Source: Humibacter ginsenosidimutans (GTDB lineage: Bacteria > Actinomycetota > Actinomycetes > Actinomycetales > Microbacteriaceae). From it: DNA of 64,000 bases. The stretch spans positions 2,356,001 through 2,420,000 of the forward strand of contig NZ_CP042305.1 in NCBI RefSeq assembly GCF_007859675.1, given 5' to 3'. The notes under the pieces were generated by a model. The model did not search any database, was not told where the DNA came from, and saw only the letters and a list, made by a program, of their open reading frames with translations. Below are positions 18,201 to 25,615 of the stretch, piece after piece. Position numbers and translations under genes: made by a program. Numbering within the stretch: position 1 is the first letter of the stretch; the number at the start of each line of letters is the position of its first letter.

Positions 18201-18638
18201 GTCGCTGGTGACGGCCAGCTCGAGGATCGGCAGGTCGGAGATGCTGCCGGCGAACACCTGCGGCTGCACGCCGGAGGGCAGTCGCGACGAGATGTTGTTG
18301 ATGGCCTGGTTGATCTTCTGCTCCGCGGTGTCGAGGTCGGAGCCGTAGTCGAACTTGGCCGTGATGAGCGACTGGTTCGTGCTGCTCACCGCGGAGGTGC
18401 TGTCGAGGTTCGGCACGTTCTGAATGGCCGACTCGATGGGCGTGCTCACGTCGTTCTCGACGACCTGCGGCGAGGCACCCGGATAGCTGGTGACGATCAC
18501 GAGCTCCGGAAAGTCGATCGAGGGCGTCAGCTCCTGCTTGAGGTTCGTCAGCGCGATGCCGCCGAACACGGCCACCACGATCGTGACCAGCGCGATGAGA
18601 GCACGGTTCTTCATGCTCAAAATGGCAAGGGAGTGCAC
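15243..18638 (-). CDS. RND superfamily efflux permease (AcrB/SwrC-like)
   Basis: 1131 residues. Typical RND layout: a first transmembrane helix at the N-terminus (MKNRALIALVTIVVAVFGG), a large extracytoplasmic loop (ELTPSIDFPELVIVTSYPGAS), a helix bundle with the proton-relay signature RVVDDSIVVIENIKRHL, then the second half-repeat ending in LVVLPTLYNLVE. It pumps drugs, lipids or surfactants using the proton gradient, by analogy with SwrC/YerP of Gram-positives. There is no membrane-fusion partner nearby, as expected for this branch. The last 50 residues are Gly then Pro/Thr/Glu rich. GTG 18638 has AAGGA 8 bases upstream. Upstream, a GTTGA/TCAAC palindrome may be its operator. Confidence 0.93.
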   Translation of the reverse strand: MHSLAILSMKNRALIALVTIVVAVFGGIALTNLKQELTPSIDFPELVIVTSYPGASPQVVENDVSTPIESAIQNVPNLDSTSAVSSTNQSLITAKFDYGSDLDTAEQKINQAINNISSRLPSGVQPQVFAGSISDLPILELAVTSDQSEKQLAADIDRLVLPDITKMDGVASAQLIGAVGQRVTITPDPAKMAADGVSVQSIQTALQQNGVLVGAGSITADGKTLNVQAGQTITSVDEIAKLPLVTSTSASTGSAASSAADRAGSEGAGSSQSAAAAEAAQAAQTPAVHTIGDVATVAITDDPTTSISRVNGKPALTIAVTKTPTANTVEVSNEVKKQVSGFEASLGHNAKFTSVFDQAPFIEQSINSLAEEGLLGLLFAVVIILIFLLSIRSTLVTAISIPTSVLITFIGMWASGYTLNIITLGGLTIAIGRVVDDSIVVIENIKRHLVAGVDRAQSILSAVREVAGAVTASTITTVAVFLPIAFVGDVTGELFRPFAVTVTIALLSSLLVALTIVPVLAYWFLRPPKPKKAKNGVTAEQQADDEASHMSIGEAVASGHDELEHPSRLQRGYLPIINFTLKHSAVTIIVAVLVLGGTLALAPLMKTNFLGSSGQNTLSVTQTFEPGTSLQAEDDAATVVEKKLRGIDGIETVQLSIGTSGSALADAFGGGGANTASFSITTDENADQDALQATVQKQLKGLDVPGDLQVSSSAGFGGSSSIEVDITASNQADLHAATDSVVDQLDKLSSVNQVTSNLASTLPYIAVSVNRTTAAEYGLSEVAVGTQVSQAMQPTQTGTVSINDTSLTIYIADKNQPMTVDALKNLQIQTVRGPQPLSTLADVHDAKGPATVTTQKGLQSAAVTANPVGDDLTTANTQVSNALKKVDLPSGASATIGGVTADQGSAFSQLGLAMLAAILIVYVVMVATFKSLRQPLLLLVSIPFAATGAIGLQIISGVPLGVASLIGMLMLIGIVVTNAIVLIDLVNQYRTKGLSVPDAVRHGASRRLRPILMTALATIFALLPMALGVTGHGGFISQPLAIIVIGGLVSSTLLTLVVLPTLYNLVEGARDRRRARKAAKRGGGDAAGGAGDGGTGGGPGGGSTEPTPPASDAPSTPDEPSPTVPEPTPAG

Positions 18639-18725
18639 GTACGGATCCTTACGTGTGGTGTGGCGCGATGTGCAGGACGCCGGCAACGCCGCCGACCGGG
18701 CGATTATCGCACCCTCGGCTGGACC

Positions 18726-18741
18726 GTTGACCTGTATCAAC
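18726..18741. promoter_or_regulatory. Possible operator upstream of the RND permease
   Basis: A palindrome of GTTGA and TCAAC arms with a 6-base spacer sits 88 bases upstream of the permease start in the region divergent from the LCP gene. No cognate regulator is adjacent. The arms are short, so this is tentative. Confidence 0.3.
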
Positions 18742-18919
18742 TACCCTGCGCGAAATGGATGCCTCGCCCCGCCCCCGCAGGTAGCCTCGAACCACACGTG
18801 GCGCCGGTTCGTCACCCCGAGCGAGCGGTCGCCGTGTGACCGAGTACGTCCGCATCGGCCTGGAGACGCGCGTGACAGAAGACCGGCCGGCACCGTCCTC
18901 ATCCACCACGGAGGGGATC

Positions 18920-20188
18920 ATGCCGAAGAAGGGGACCGCGGGCGGCACGGCCGCGGGGACGCGGCACGGGATCGCACGACACGGGCGGTTGCGCAGGCAT
19001 CCATGGGGGACCTTCGGCAAGGTCGTCGCGTCAGTCGCCGTCGTCGCGGTCGCCAGCGCGATGGGCATCGGCGTCGTCGCCGCGGTGAACCTGGTGAGCG
19101 ACGCGCCGCCGACCGTGCACCTCGTGGGGCAGACGCCGGGACCCATCCCCGACATCGGAGCGCTGCAGGGCGGCATGAACCTGCTCATCGCGGCGACCGA
19201 TTCGCGCACCGGCCAGGGCGGCGCCTACGGCACCACCGACGACAGCTCGGGCGTCGGGCTGAACGACGTGACGATGCTGCTGCACCTCTCGCAGGACCAC
19301 TCGCACGCCGAGGTGATCAGCTTTCCGCGCGATCTGATGATCCCGTTCCCGCAGTGTCCAGACGGCCAGGGCGGCTGGAACAGCGCGATGTCGCAGGCGC
19401 AGCTCAACTCGTCGCTCGTCGACGGCGGCCTTCCGTGCACCGTGCTGGTCATCAAGCAGCTGCTCGACGGCCTGGACATCCAGGGTGCCGGCCTCATCAA
19501 GTTCAACGGCGTCGTCGCCATGTCGAACGCGGTGGGCGGTGTGCCCGTGTGCGTCGGAGGAGAGGGCATCCACGACCCCGACACCGACCTCGATCTCGAT
19601 CCCGGCATGCACACTCTGAGCGGTGTGACGGCAGCGCAGTTCTTGCGCACACGGCACGGCGTCAACGGCGGGAGCGATCTGGCCCGCATCAGCAACCAGC
19701 AGGTGTTCCTCTCCTCGCTGGTGCGCACGATCATGAGCAGCGGCACGCTCTCCGATCCGGTGAAGGTCTGGTCGCTCGCCAAGGCCGCCCGCACGAACAT
19801 CACGTTCTCCGACAACCTGAACAACCTGACGACGCTCTACCAGATCGCTCTCGCGCTGAAGGGGCTGAGCTTCGACAAGATCACGTTCGTGCAGTATCCG
19901 GTGTTCGACGACCCGGAGGACGACAACCGGGTCGTGCCCGACGACGAGTCGGCGCAGACGCTGGTGGACGCGATCAAGGCGGACAAGCCGCTCGCCGTCA
20001 CGGCGGGCACGGGCTCGGGGTCCGTGGCCTCGACCGCCTCGCCGTCCGCAGCCCCGAGCACGTCGCCTTCGTCCTCGGGCGGCGGCACGAGCGGATCGCC
20101 GACGCCGGCCTCGACCCCTGTCGACCTCGGCGACAACGTGTACGGCCAGAATGCCGCCACCCAGACCTGTTCGAACGGCGCCGGCTGA
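18920..20188 (+). CDS. LytR-CpsA-Psr (LCP) family cell-wall glycopolymer ligase
   Basis: 422 residues. An N-terminal membrane anchor (ASVAVVAVASAMGIGVVAAV) is followed by the LCP domain with GGMNLLIAATDSR, LNDVTMLLHL, VISFPRDLMIP and the LRTRHGVNGGSDLARISNQQ motif whose Arg/Asp residues bind pyrophosphate. Family role: transfer of secondary wall polymers from a polyprenyl carrier to peptidoglycan outside the membrane. The tail is Ser/Thr/Pro rich and ends in CSNGAG. ATG 18920 was chosen because GGAGG lies 5 bases upstream; an in-frame GTG 84 bases earlier lacks such a site. It diverges from the RND permease and converges on an MFS gene across a long hairpin. Confidence 0.93.
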   Translation: MPKKGTAGGTAAGTRHGIARHGRLRRHPWGTFGKVVASVAVVAVASAMGIGVVAAVNLVSDAPPTVHLVGQTPGPIPDIGALQGGMNLLIAATDSRTGQGGAYGTTDDSSGVGLNDVTMLLHLSQDHSHAEVISFPRDLMIPFPQCPDGQGGWNSAMSQAQLNSSLVDGGLPCTVLVIKQLLDGLDIQGAGLIKFNGVVAMSNAVGGVPVCVGGEGIHDPDTDLDLDPGMHTLSGVTAAQFLRTRHGVNGGSDLARISNQQVFLSSLVRTIMSSGTLSDPVKVWSLAKAARTNITFSDNLNNLTTLYQIALALKGLSFDKITFVQYPVFDDPEDDNRVVPDDESAQTLVDAIKADKPLAVTAGTGSGSVASTASPSAAPSTSPSSSGGGTSGSPTPASTPVDLGDNVYGQNAATQTCSNGAG

Positions 20189-20243
20189 TCGCTTTCGCCG
20201 AGCCCGGCGCCCCTCCGGGATCCGGCGCGGAGTCGATCAGCCG
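20182..20243. terminator. Hairpin terminator between LCP and MFS genes
   Basis: Perfect 10-bp arms CGGCTGATCG and CGATCAGCCG overlap the 3' ends of both convergent genes, with a GC-rich inner stem. It probably serves both directions. Confidence 0.6.
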
Positions 20244-21640
20244 TCGTGTCGTCGCGGTGCGACCAGGATGATCGCCGCACTGACCGCGACGAGCGGGAGC
20301 ACGCACACGGCCGCAACCGTGTAGCCGACAGCGTCGGGCAGCAGGGCGCCGCGCGGGGTCGCCGTCGCGAGAAGCAGCCCTGCGAGGGCGCTGCCCAGGC
20401 TGAACCCCACGCTGCGCACGATCTGGTTGATCGACAGCACGCTCGAGGTCTCTGCTTCCGGGATGCCCGTGAGCACGAGTCGAGGCATGATCGCCGACAC
20501 CCCGCCCACGCCGAAGCCGAGCGCCGCCATCGCCGTCAACGTCGCGACGATCGAACCGGGCACGACCGCGAACAGCACGGCGGCGACCGCCACGAAGCCC
20601 GTGAAGACGACGAACGCCCACCGAGCCGTTGTGTGCGCCGTCAGCCACGCGCTGATTCTGCCTGCGACGAATCCGAGCACGGAGAACGGAATCAGGGCGG
20701 CACCGGCGAGCACCCCGGAGAGCCCGAAGCCGTAGCCGGCGCCCGACGGGGTCTGCACGTAACGGGTGAGCAACGAGAACAGCAGATACATGCCGATCGC
20801 CGAGACGAGCATGGCCGCGTTGGCGCGCAGCAGTCCGCCGCGTGCCATCAGGCGCACGTCGACGAGAGGACTCACGGCACGGCGCTCGACGGCGACCCAC
20901 GCGGCGAGCGCGGCGGCCGCCACGAGCACGATGGATGCCCCCACCCAGGGCAGCGCCCAGACGGCGGGCTGGGCGGCGGCCACGAGCATCCCGAGCGTGC
21001 CGACGCCGAGCAGCACGGCGCCGGGCAGGTCGATCCTGGCGCGAGCGCGAGCGTCATCACCGGGCACGGTGCGCCAGGCGATCAGCACCGCGGAGAGGGA
21101 GAGGACGAAGCCGACGCCGTAGGCGACGCGCAACCCGGCGAGCTGATCGATGAGTCCCATCAGCGGATAGGCCACGCCGATGCCGACCGTGCCCGCGACC
21201 GAGATGGTGGCGATCGTGGCGTGCGCGCGTTCGACGGGCAGGTGGTCGCGCACCACACTCATCAGCAGGGCGAGCACGCCGAGACCGAGACCCTGGAGCG
21301 CGCGGCCGACCAGCAGCATGCAGAACGCCACGGCGCCGGCGGGGAGCGGGACCGCCGTGAGCAGCCCGCCGAGAGCGACGAGAGCGAGCGTGATCAGAAC
21401 GGCTGCCCTGCGGTGCGACCCCGTGCCGAGCCGCCCGAGCACGGGAGCCGTGATCGCTCCGGTGAAGAGGGTGACGGTCAGCGTCCACTGCGCGGCGTCG
21501 AGCGGCACGCCGAGCTGCAGCGCCACCGAGGTGATCAGCGGAGCTCCGACGCCTCCGATGACGGCGCCGAGGAACGCGACGGCGACCATCGCGCGGCCGA
21601 GGCGATGGGTGGATGCCACGGCAGGCGCATCCGCGCTCAT
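20237..21640 (-). CDS. MFS transporter, drug-exporter type
   Basis: 467 residues with about 14 hydrophobic helices and MFS motifs (GRLGTGSHRRAAVL loop, GRALQGLGLGVLALLMSVVR). It resembles DHA2 exporters that expel drugs using the proton gradient. The start ATG 21640 overlaps the stop of the upstream TetR gene (ATGA), so the two are translationally coupled. The operon TetR-MFS is led by a palindrome just before the regulator gene, implying drug-inducible expression. The substrate is unknown. Confidence 0.9.
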   Translation of the reverse strand: MSADAPAVASTHRLGRAMVAVAFLGAVIGGVGAPLITSVALQLGVPLDAAQWTLTVTLFTGAITAPVLGRLGTGSHRRAAVLITLALVALGGLLTAVPLPAGAVAFCMLLVGRALQGLGLGVLALLMSVVRDHLPVERAHATIATISVAGTVGIGVAYPLMGLIDQLAGLRVAYGVGFVLSLSAVLIAWRTVPGDDARARARIDLPGAVLLGVGTLGMLVAAAQPAVWALPWVGASIVLVAAAALAAWVAVERRAVSPLVDVRLMARGGLLRANAAMLVSAIGMYLLFSLLTRYVQTPSGAGYGFGLSGVLAGAALIPFSVLGFVAGRISAWLTAHTTARWAFVVFTGFVAVAAVLFAVVPGSIVATLTAMAALGFGVGGVSAIMPRLVLTGIPEAETSSVLSINQIVRSVGFSLGSALAGLLLATATPRGALLPDAVGYTVAAVCVLPLVAVSAAIILVAPRRHDG

Positions 21641-22245
21641 CGCTGCTTCTTCATGGTGGCATCGGACTTCGCGCTGACGTTGGTGTCGGCGGTGATGTGG
21701 TCGAACAGCCCGGCCTGAATGCGGGTGCGGATGCCCTCGGCCCACGGTTCGTCGATCGCGTCCACGTCGACCGCGGCGCCCACGTTGAGCAGCATGCCGA
21801 ACGCCAGGAACGACTTCACGGTCACGGCGTCGAGCCCCGTCGTGTCGGCCACGACCCGCCACATGCGCGCGAGCCGTTCTCGCACGACAGCCCGCACCTC
21901 GTCGTCACCGCAGGCGGCGAAGCCCTGCAGCTGGAGCAGCAGCGAGGTGCGATCGGCCAGCAGGTCGTAGTACTCAGCGCCCATGCGTCCGAGGCCGTCG
22001 AGGCCGACCTCATCTGCCGCTGCCCGCAGCATCCCGTCGCTCACCCGGTCGAACGCCGCCGTCACCAGCTCCAGGAAGAGTGCCTTCTTCGTGCCGAACA
22101 TGCGGAACACGTATGCCTGGGTGATTTCCGCCTCTCTGGCGATGGCATCGATGGATGCCCCGTGCAGCCCGTTCTGCGCGAACTCCCGTGCCGCGATCTC
22201 CCGCACCTGTGCTCGCCGCTCTTCGCCCCGCATGCGCTCCGCCAT
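21637..22245 (-). CDS. TetR/AcrR family regulator of the adjacent MFS transporter
   Basis: 202 residues. The helix-turn-helix is at about residues 15-60 (IAAREFAQNGLHGASIDAIA then REAEITQAYVFRMFGTKKAL). The C-terminal domain is helical with no recognisable ligand signature. Its stop overlaps the MFS start by the ATGA arrangement. A TAGTTA/TAACTA palindrome begins 15 bases upstream of its ATG, so it is likely autoregulated and represses the exporter. It is divergent from a glyoxalase-like gene that may share control. Confidence 0.92.
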   Translation of the reverse strand: MAERMRGEERRAQVREIAAREFAQNGLHGASIDAIAREAEITQAYVFRMFGTKKALFLELVTAAFDRVSDGMLRAAADEVGLDGLGRMGAEYYDLLADRTSLLLQLQGFAACGDDEVRAVVRERLARMWRVVADTTGLDAVTVKSFLAFGMLLNVGAAVDVDAIDEPWAEGIRTRIQAGLFDHITADTNVSAKSDATMKKQR

Positions 22246-22259
22246 GGCCGTTATGTTAG

Positions 22260-22279
22260 TAGTTAGTCACCAGTAACTA
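22260..22279. promoter_or_regulatory. TetR-type operator upstream of the TetR-MFS operon
   Basis: Arms TAGTTA and TAACTA with an 8-base centre (GTCACCAG); the inner AGT/AGT bases extend partial symmetry. Position and size suit the adjacent TetR protein. Confidence 0.6.
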
Positions 22280-22355
22280 AACATTCGAGACCGCGGGCCC
22301 CGCATCGAGCAGTAATCGAGAAGCAGCCGGCCGACGCCGCTTCTAGCGTCGAAGC

Positions 22356-22991
22356 ATGAACATCCACAGCATCACCATCGAGGTGGCACACGCGAACGAC
22401 GTGCACGCCGCCGAATCGTTCTACCGCGACGCCCTGCGACTGGCAGACAGAGTCGCCGTGCGCGTCGCCACCCGGCCGAGCTCGGGCTTTCGCGGGTTCG
22501 CCCCATCACTGATTCTGGAACAGCCGGGAGACGTCGACGCGGCCTTCGCCCGAGCGCTCTCGGCCGGCGCGCGGGCGCTCAAGCCCGCTGCGAAGAGCCT
22601 CTGGGGGTATGGCGGGTCGCTCCTTGCTCCCGATGGAACCGCGTGGCAGATCGCGAGCGCGAACAAGACGGCGACGGGCGAGGCCACGGGCAAGGTCGAG
22701 CGGGTCGTGCTTCTGCTCGGTGTCGACGACTTCAAGGCCAGCAAGTCCTTCTATCAGGAGCACGGACTGACGGTGGCCAAGAGCTTCGGAACGAAGTACG
22801 CGGAGTTCGACACGGGCGCGATCCAGCTGGCGCTCTACAAGCGGGCCGCCCTCGCCAAGCAGGTGGGCATGGATGCGACCGGCACCGGCTCGCACCGCCT
22901 CGCCGTCGGCGCCGATGGAGCGTTCATCGACCCCGACGGCTACGCGTGGGTGGTCGACGACACCGCCCTCACCGCCGACACCACCAGGTGA
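22356..22991 (+). CDS. VOC (glyoxalase/bleomycin-resistance) superfamily protein, two-domain
   Basis: 211 residues in two beta-alpha-beta-beta-beta modules, about 1-105 (ITIEVAHANDVHAAESFYRD...LLAPDGTAWQIAS) and 110-205 (VLLLGVDDFKASKSFYQEHG...FIDPDGYAWVVDD). The duplicated DPDG/APDG-x-A-W phrases are typical of VOC proteins. The metal ligands of glyoxalase I are not all evident, so the activity is unassigned. It is divergent from TetR-MFS. Downstream lies a 45-bp copy of the 3' end of the MocR gene that now sits 2.6 kb away, suggesting that this gene was once next to that MocR gene. Confidence 0.85.
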   Translation: MNIHSITIEVAHANDVHAAESFYRDALRLADRVAVRVATRPSSGFRGFAPSLILEQPGDVDAAFARALSAGARALKPAAKSLWGYGGSLLAPDGTAWQIASANKTATGEATGKVERVVLLLGVDDFKASKSFYQEHGLTVAKSFGTKYAEFDTGAIQLALYKRAALAKQVGMDATGTGSHRLAVGADGAFIDPDGYAWVVDDTALTADTTR

Positions 22992-23000
22992 CGACCTTCT

Positions 23001-23045
23001 GACCGCTCACACCATCGACGCGAGCGGCGGCGCCTCGGTGTATCG
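23001..23045. repeat. Left copy of a 45-bp direct repeat (remnant of MocR 3' end)
   Basis: Matches 25571-25615 at 42 of 45 positions. Read on the minus strand it encodes the last codons and stop of the MocR protein (PLASMV-stop instead of PLASVV-stop), with no gene body attached. It marks the left border of the PPOX/AKR/TetR block. Confidence 0.8.
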
Positions 23046-23162
23046 GCGATCGTGTTGTGGATGACTGCGGCGCACCTCGCCGGTATGCCGATCCAGCCGG
23101 ATCACAGAGCATCGCTCCAGCGCTGGAGAAGCGAAGCACGAAAGACGCGCTGTCTCGTCGCG

Positions 23163-23576
23163 CTATGGTGCACCGAGGTCAGCGGAAAGCCAGTGTTCGG
23201 GCTCCAACTCGATCCGGTGCTCTCCACGGGCGAACGCGACGTATGGCTCCACCTTCTCCGGCGACAGGTACCGGCCGGCGATCGCGCGGAGATCGTCGTC
23301 GGATGACGGACCGATCACTTTCGCGCGCCCTTCGACTGAGACATAGCGCGTGGTCGGAGCTACCTGGTGAACAAGCAACGAGAACCTGCCCGCCGCGGCG
23401 ATGAGCTTGCCCTTGCGCGAGTCGGCACCGGTGGAGACCCAGATCGGGCCACCCGGGGTGTAGTGGTACCAGATCGGCACGATCAGTGGTCCGCGATCGG
23501 GGCCGGCGGCCACAGACAAGGCGGCGACATGTGGTTGTGCGAGGAATTCCTCGCGTTCCAGGAGAGAAAGCGCCAT
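23163..23576 (-). CDS. Pyridoxamine 5'-phosphate oxidase-fold (PPOX-class, F420-type) protein
   Basis: 137 residues. A split-barrel flavin/F420-binding fold is suggested by LAQPHVAALSVA, GPLIVPIWYHYTPGGPIWV, STGADSRKGKLIAAAGRFSL and TRYVSVEGRAKVIG. Such proteins reduce or bind small substrates with FMN or F420. The start is taken as ATG 23576 (MALSLLEREEFLAQP); the ribosome site is weak. In the given sequence the upstream aldo-keto reductase frame runs into this gene without a stop, giving a 564-codon open frame, but the linker looks non-coding and a one-base deletion in a G7 run explains it. I therefore list two genes. Confidence 0.8.
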   Translation of the reverse strand: MALSLLEREEFLAQPHVAALSVAAGPDRGPLIVPIWYHYTPGGPIWVSTGADSRKGKLIAAAGRFSLLVHQVAPTTRYVSVEGRAKVIGPSSDDDLRAIAGRYLSPEKVEPYVAFARGEHRIELEPEHWLSADLGAP

Positions 23577-23871
23577 GGCGCCAGCTTTCGACAGACCACC
23601 GACATCCGCGGTTGACAGAACACCGTTGCACCGACAGCTCGGGCCACGATGGTCGTCGGCGCTCGCACGCCCACACGGCAGCGGGCGATTGTTCCGGTGG
23701 CTGCTGGCATCGCTCATGCGTCGGCGCCAACTCACGGACCTCATGCTCCGAGCCGACGAAAGCCAGCCGTAGCGCCGCCGGACGGTCTCGACGGGATTCG
23801 CTCGTCGCCGTCGCCGTCGGCGCCGGAACGGACGCCCTACGCCGCGGAGCGCTCGTGCGAGGGTCGCCGCC
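23577..23871 (-). other. Spacer between aldo-keto reductase and PPOX gene
   Basis: 295 bases whose minus-strand translation is Arg rich with weaker third-position G/C bias than the flanking genes. It is open in the reductase frame only after the G7 run at 23891-23897. I see no terminator or promoter. Confidence 0.5.
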
Positions 23872-24857
23872 TCAGCTCGGCGGAGACGATGGGGGGGAGT
23901 GTTGTACTCCTGGTCCATGCGGCCGACTCCGGTGCCGGGCGGAACGATCGCATCGATCCGGTCCAGGAGCTCGTCGGTCAGTTCTACGTCTGCTGCGGCG
24001 AGCAGGTCGTCGAGCTGCTCCATGGTTCGCGGTCCGATAAGGGCTGAGGTCACTCCCGGATGCGCGATGACGAAGGCGAGCGCCAGATGGGTGAGCGACA
24101 TTCCGGCCTCGGCTGCGAGCGGGATGAACTGCTCGACCGCGTCGATGCGCCGCTCGTCGCGGAGCGCGGCGAACATGCGAGTGCGACGCAGGTCCGTCTC
24201 CTGGCCACGTCGGACGCGCCCGGTGAGCATGCCGCTGGCGAGCGGACTCCAGATCATGGTGCCCATGCCGTATCGCTGCGCGACGGGCAGCACCTCGCGC
24301 TCGATCGTGCGGTCCAGGAGCGAGTAGTGCGGCTGCTCGGTGCGGAAGCGCTCCAGTCCACGTCGCTCGGCGACCCACTGAGCCTCGACGATCTCGGACG
24401 CCGGCATGTCCGACGTGCCGATCGCTCGCACCTTTCCGCTGCGCACGAGGTCGGTGAGCGCCGAGAGCGTCTCCTCGATATCGGTTCGCGGATCGGGACG
24501 ATGCATCTGGTAGAGATCGAGGTGGTCGGTCTGGAGCCGGCGGAGGGTGTTCTCGACCGCGGTCATGATCCAGCGACGGGAGCCGCCCTGGTGGTTCGGG
24601 TCGTCACCGAGCTGACGTGCGAACTTGGACGCGAGCACGACCTCGTCGCGGCGCCCCTTCAGCGCGCGGCCGAGCATCTCCTCCGAGTCGCCGTACGCGT
24701 CGGCGGTGTCGATGAAGTTGATGCCGGCCTCGATGGCGCGGTCGACCATCCGATTCACCTCATCCTGATCGCTGTTGCCGAACGAGCTGAACATCATCGC
24801 GCCGAGCGCGAAAGGCGAGACCTGGATGCCTGTGCGGCCGAGCGGACGGTAGTGCAT
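23872..24857 (-). CDS. Aldo-keto reductase (frameshift at the very C-terminus)
   Basis: About 328 residues. The catalytic tetrad is visible as Asp50 and Tyr55 (FIDTADAYG), Lys78 (LASKF) and His119 (YQMHRPD); IGTSDMPASEI and AFVIAHPGVTSALIGPRT follow. It is a soluble NADPH-dependent carbonyl reductase of the AKR family. The protein should end ...EYNTPPPSSPPS-stop at 23872, but in this sequence a run of seven C (minus strand, 23891-23897) is one short, so the frame reads through into the PPOX gene. The catalytic domain is unaffected. It diverges from a TetR regulator across two 17-bp operators. Confidence 0.88.
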
Positions 24858-24907
24858 GGTGCTTCCTCCTTGGGACCGTCACGGCTCGAGCTGTAGACTC
24901 GAGATAA

Positions 24908-24924
24908 GCGGAACAGTCGTCCGC
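24908..24924. promoter_or_regulatory. TetR-type operator, copy 1 (degenerate)
   Basis: A 17-bp site GCGGAACAGTCGTCCGC with outer GCGGA/TCCGC symmetry, matching copy 2 at 12 of 17 positions. It lies next to the aldo-keto reductase promoter side. Confidence 0.6.
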
Positions 24925-24930
24925 AATCAT

Positions 24931-24947
24931 ACGGAACATTGTTCCGT
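24931..24947. promoter_or_regulatory. TetR-type operator, copy 2 (perfect)
   Basis: Perfect palindrome ACGGAACA-T-TGTTCCGT in the AKR/TetR divergent region, 23 bp centre to centre from copy 1 and ending 18 bases before the TetR start codon. Confidence 0.8.
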
Positions 24948-24965
24948 TTGTCACGAAGGAATCCG

Positions 24966-25565
24966 GTGAGCTCAGCCGACACCACTGCGGTCGTGCCTCG
25001 ACGCAAGCGAGCAGACGCGATGCGCAACACGGAGGCCGTGCTCGAGGCCGCCAAGAAGGCGTTCGCGGAGTTGGGCGTGGATGCGCCCATGCGCGACATC
25101 GCCGCCCGCGCCGGCGTGGGGGTGGGCACCATCTACCGCAACTACCCGCAGCGCTCAGACCTGATCATCGCGGTCTTCCGTCGCGAGCTCGACACCACTG
25201 CGGAGGAGGCTGAGCGCCTCGCCGCTGAATATCCGCCCGCCGAGGCGTTACGCCTGTGGTCGGAGAGTCTCGCACGCTTCGTCGCGACCAAACGCGGCTT
25301 CGCGAGTGCACTGCATTCCGGCGACCCCGCCTACCAGCCGCTGCCGGCCCAATTCCTCGGCATCCTCGCGCCCAAGGTCCAGAGCATCCTCGACGCCGGC
25401 GCTGCGGACGGCACCATCCGCGGTGGCGTCAGTGCCGAACACCTCATCCACGCCCTCAGCCGGCTCGCGGATGACGGTCCAGACGACGCAGCCGCGGCCG
25501 GTCCCTCGATGACCGACGTCCTGCTGGACGGACTCATCGTGTCGCCTCGCTCGATCGAGCCCTGA
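24966..25565 (+). CDS. TetR/AcrR family regulator divergent from the aldo-keto reductase
   Basis: 199 residues. The helix-turn-helix at about 15-65 reads AVLEAAKKAFAELGVDAPMR then AARAGVGVGTIYRNYPQRSD, the pattern of the common actinobacterial TetR group with a C-terminal SBP-like helical domain (FVATKRGFASALHSGD). GTG 24966 has AAGGA 5 bases upstream. Two operator copies separate it from the reductase gene, which it probably represses together with itself. The whole unit lies inside a block flanked by 45-bp direct repeats. Confidence 0.92.
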   Translation: MSSADTTAVVPRRKRADAMRNTEAVLEAAKKAFAELGVDAPMRDIAARAGVGVGTIYRNYPQRSDLIIAVFRRELDTTAEEAERLAAEYPPAEALRLWSESLARFVATKRGFASALHSGDPAYQPLPAQFLGILAPKVQSILDAGAADGTIRGGVSAEHLIHALSRLADDGPDDAAAAGPSMTDVLLDGLIVSPRSIEP

Positions 25566-25570
25566 GTCGC

Positions 25571-25615
25571 GACCGCTCACACCACCGACGCGAGCGGAGG
25601 CGCCTCGGTGTACCG
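25571..25615. repeat. Right copy of the 45-bp direct repeat (true MocR 3' end)
   Basis: Contains the last 13 codons of the MocR gene plus 6 bases beyond its stop. Matches 23001-23045 at 42 of 45 positions, an offset of 2570 bases. Confidence 0.8.

Noticed and set aside
15543..18839. 1098-codon frame antisense to the RND permease
   Set aside because: Shadow of a real gene; repetitive Arg/His/Asp wording, no recognisable fold.
23163..24857. 564-residue aldo-keto reductase/PPOX fusion protein
   Set aside because: The linker is Arg-rich with weak third-position bias. A one-base deletion in a G7 run explains the read-through, and a stop occurs 10 codons later in the other frame, giving a normal 328-residue reductase.
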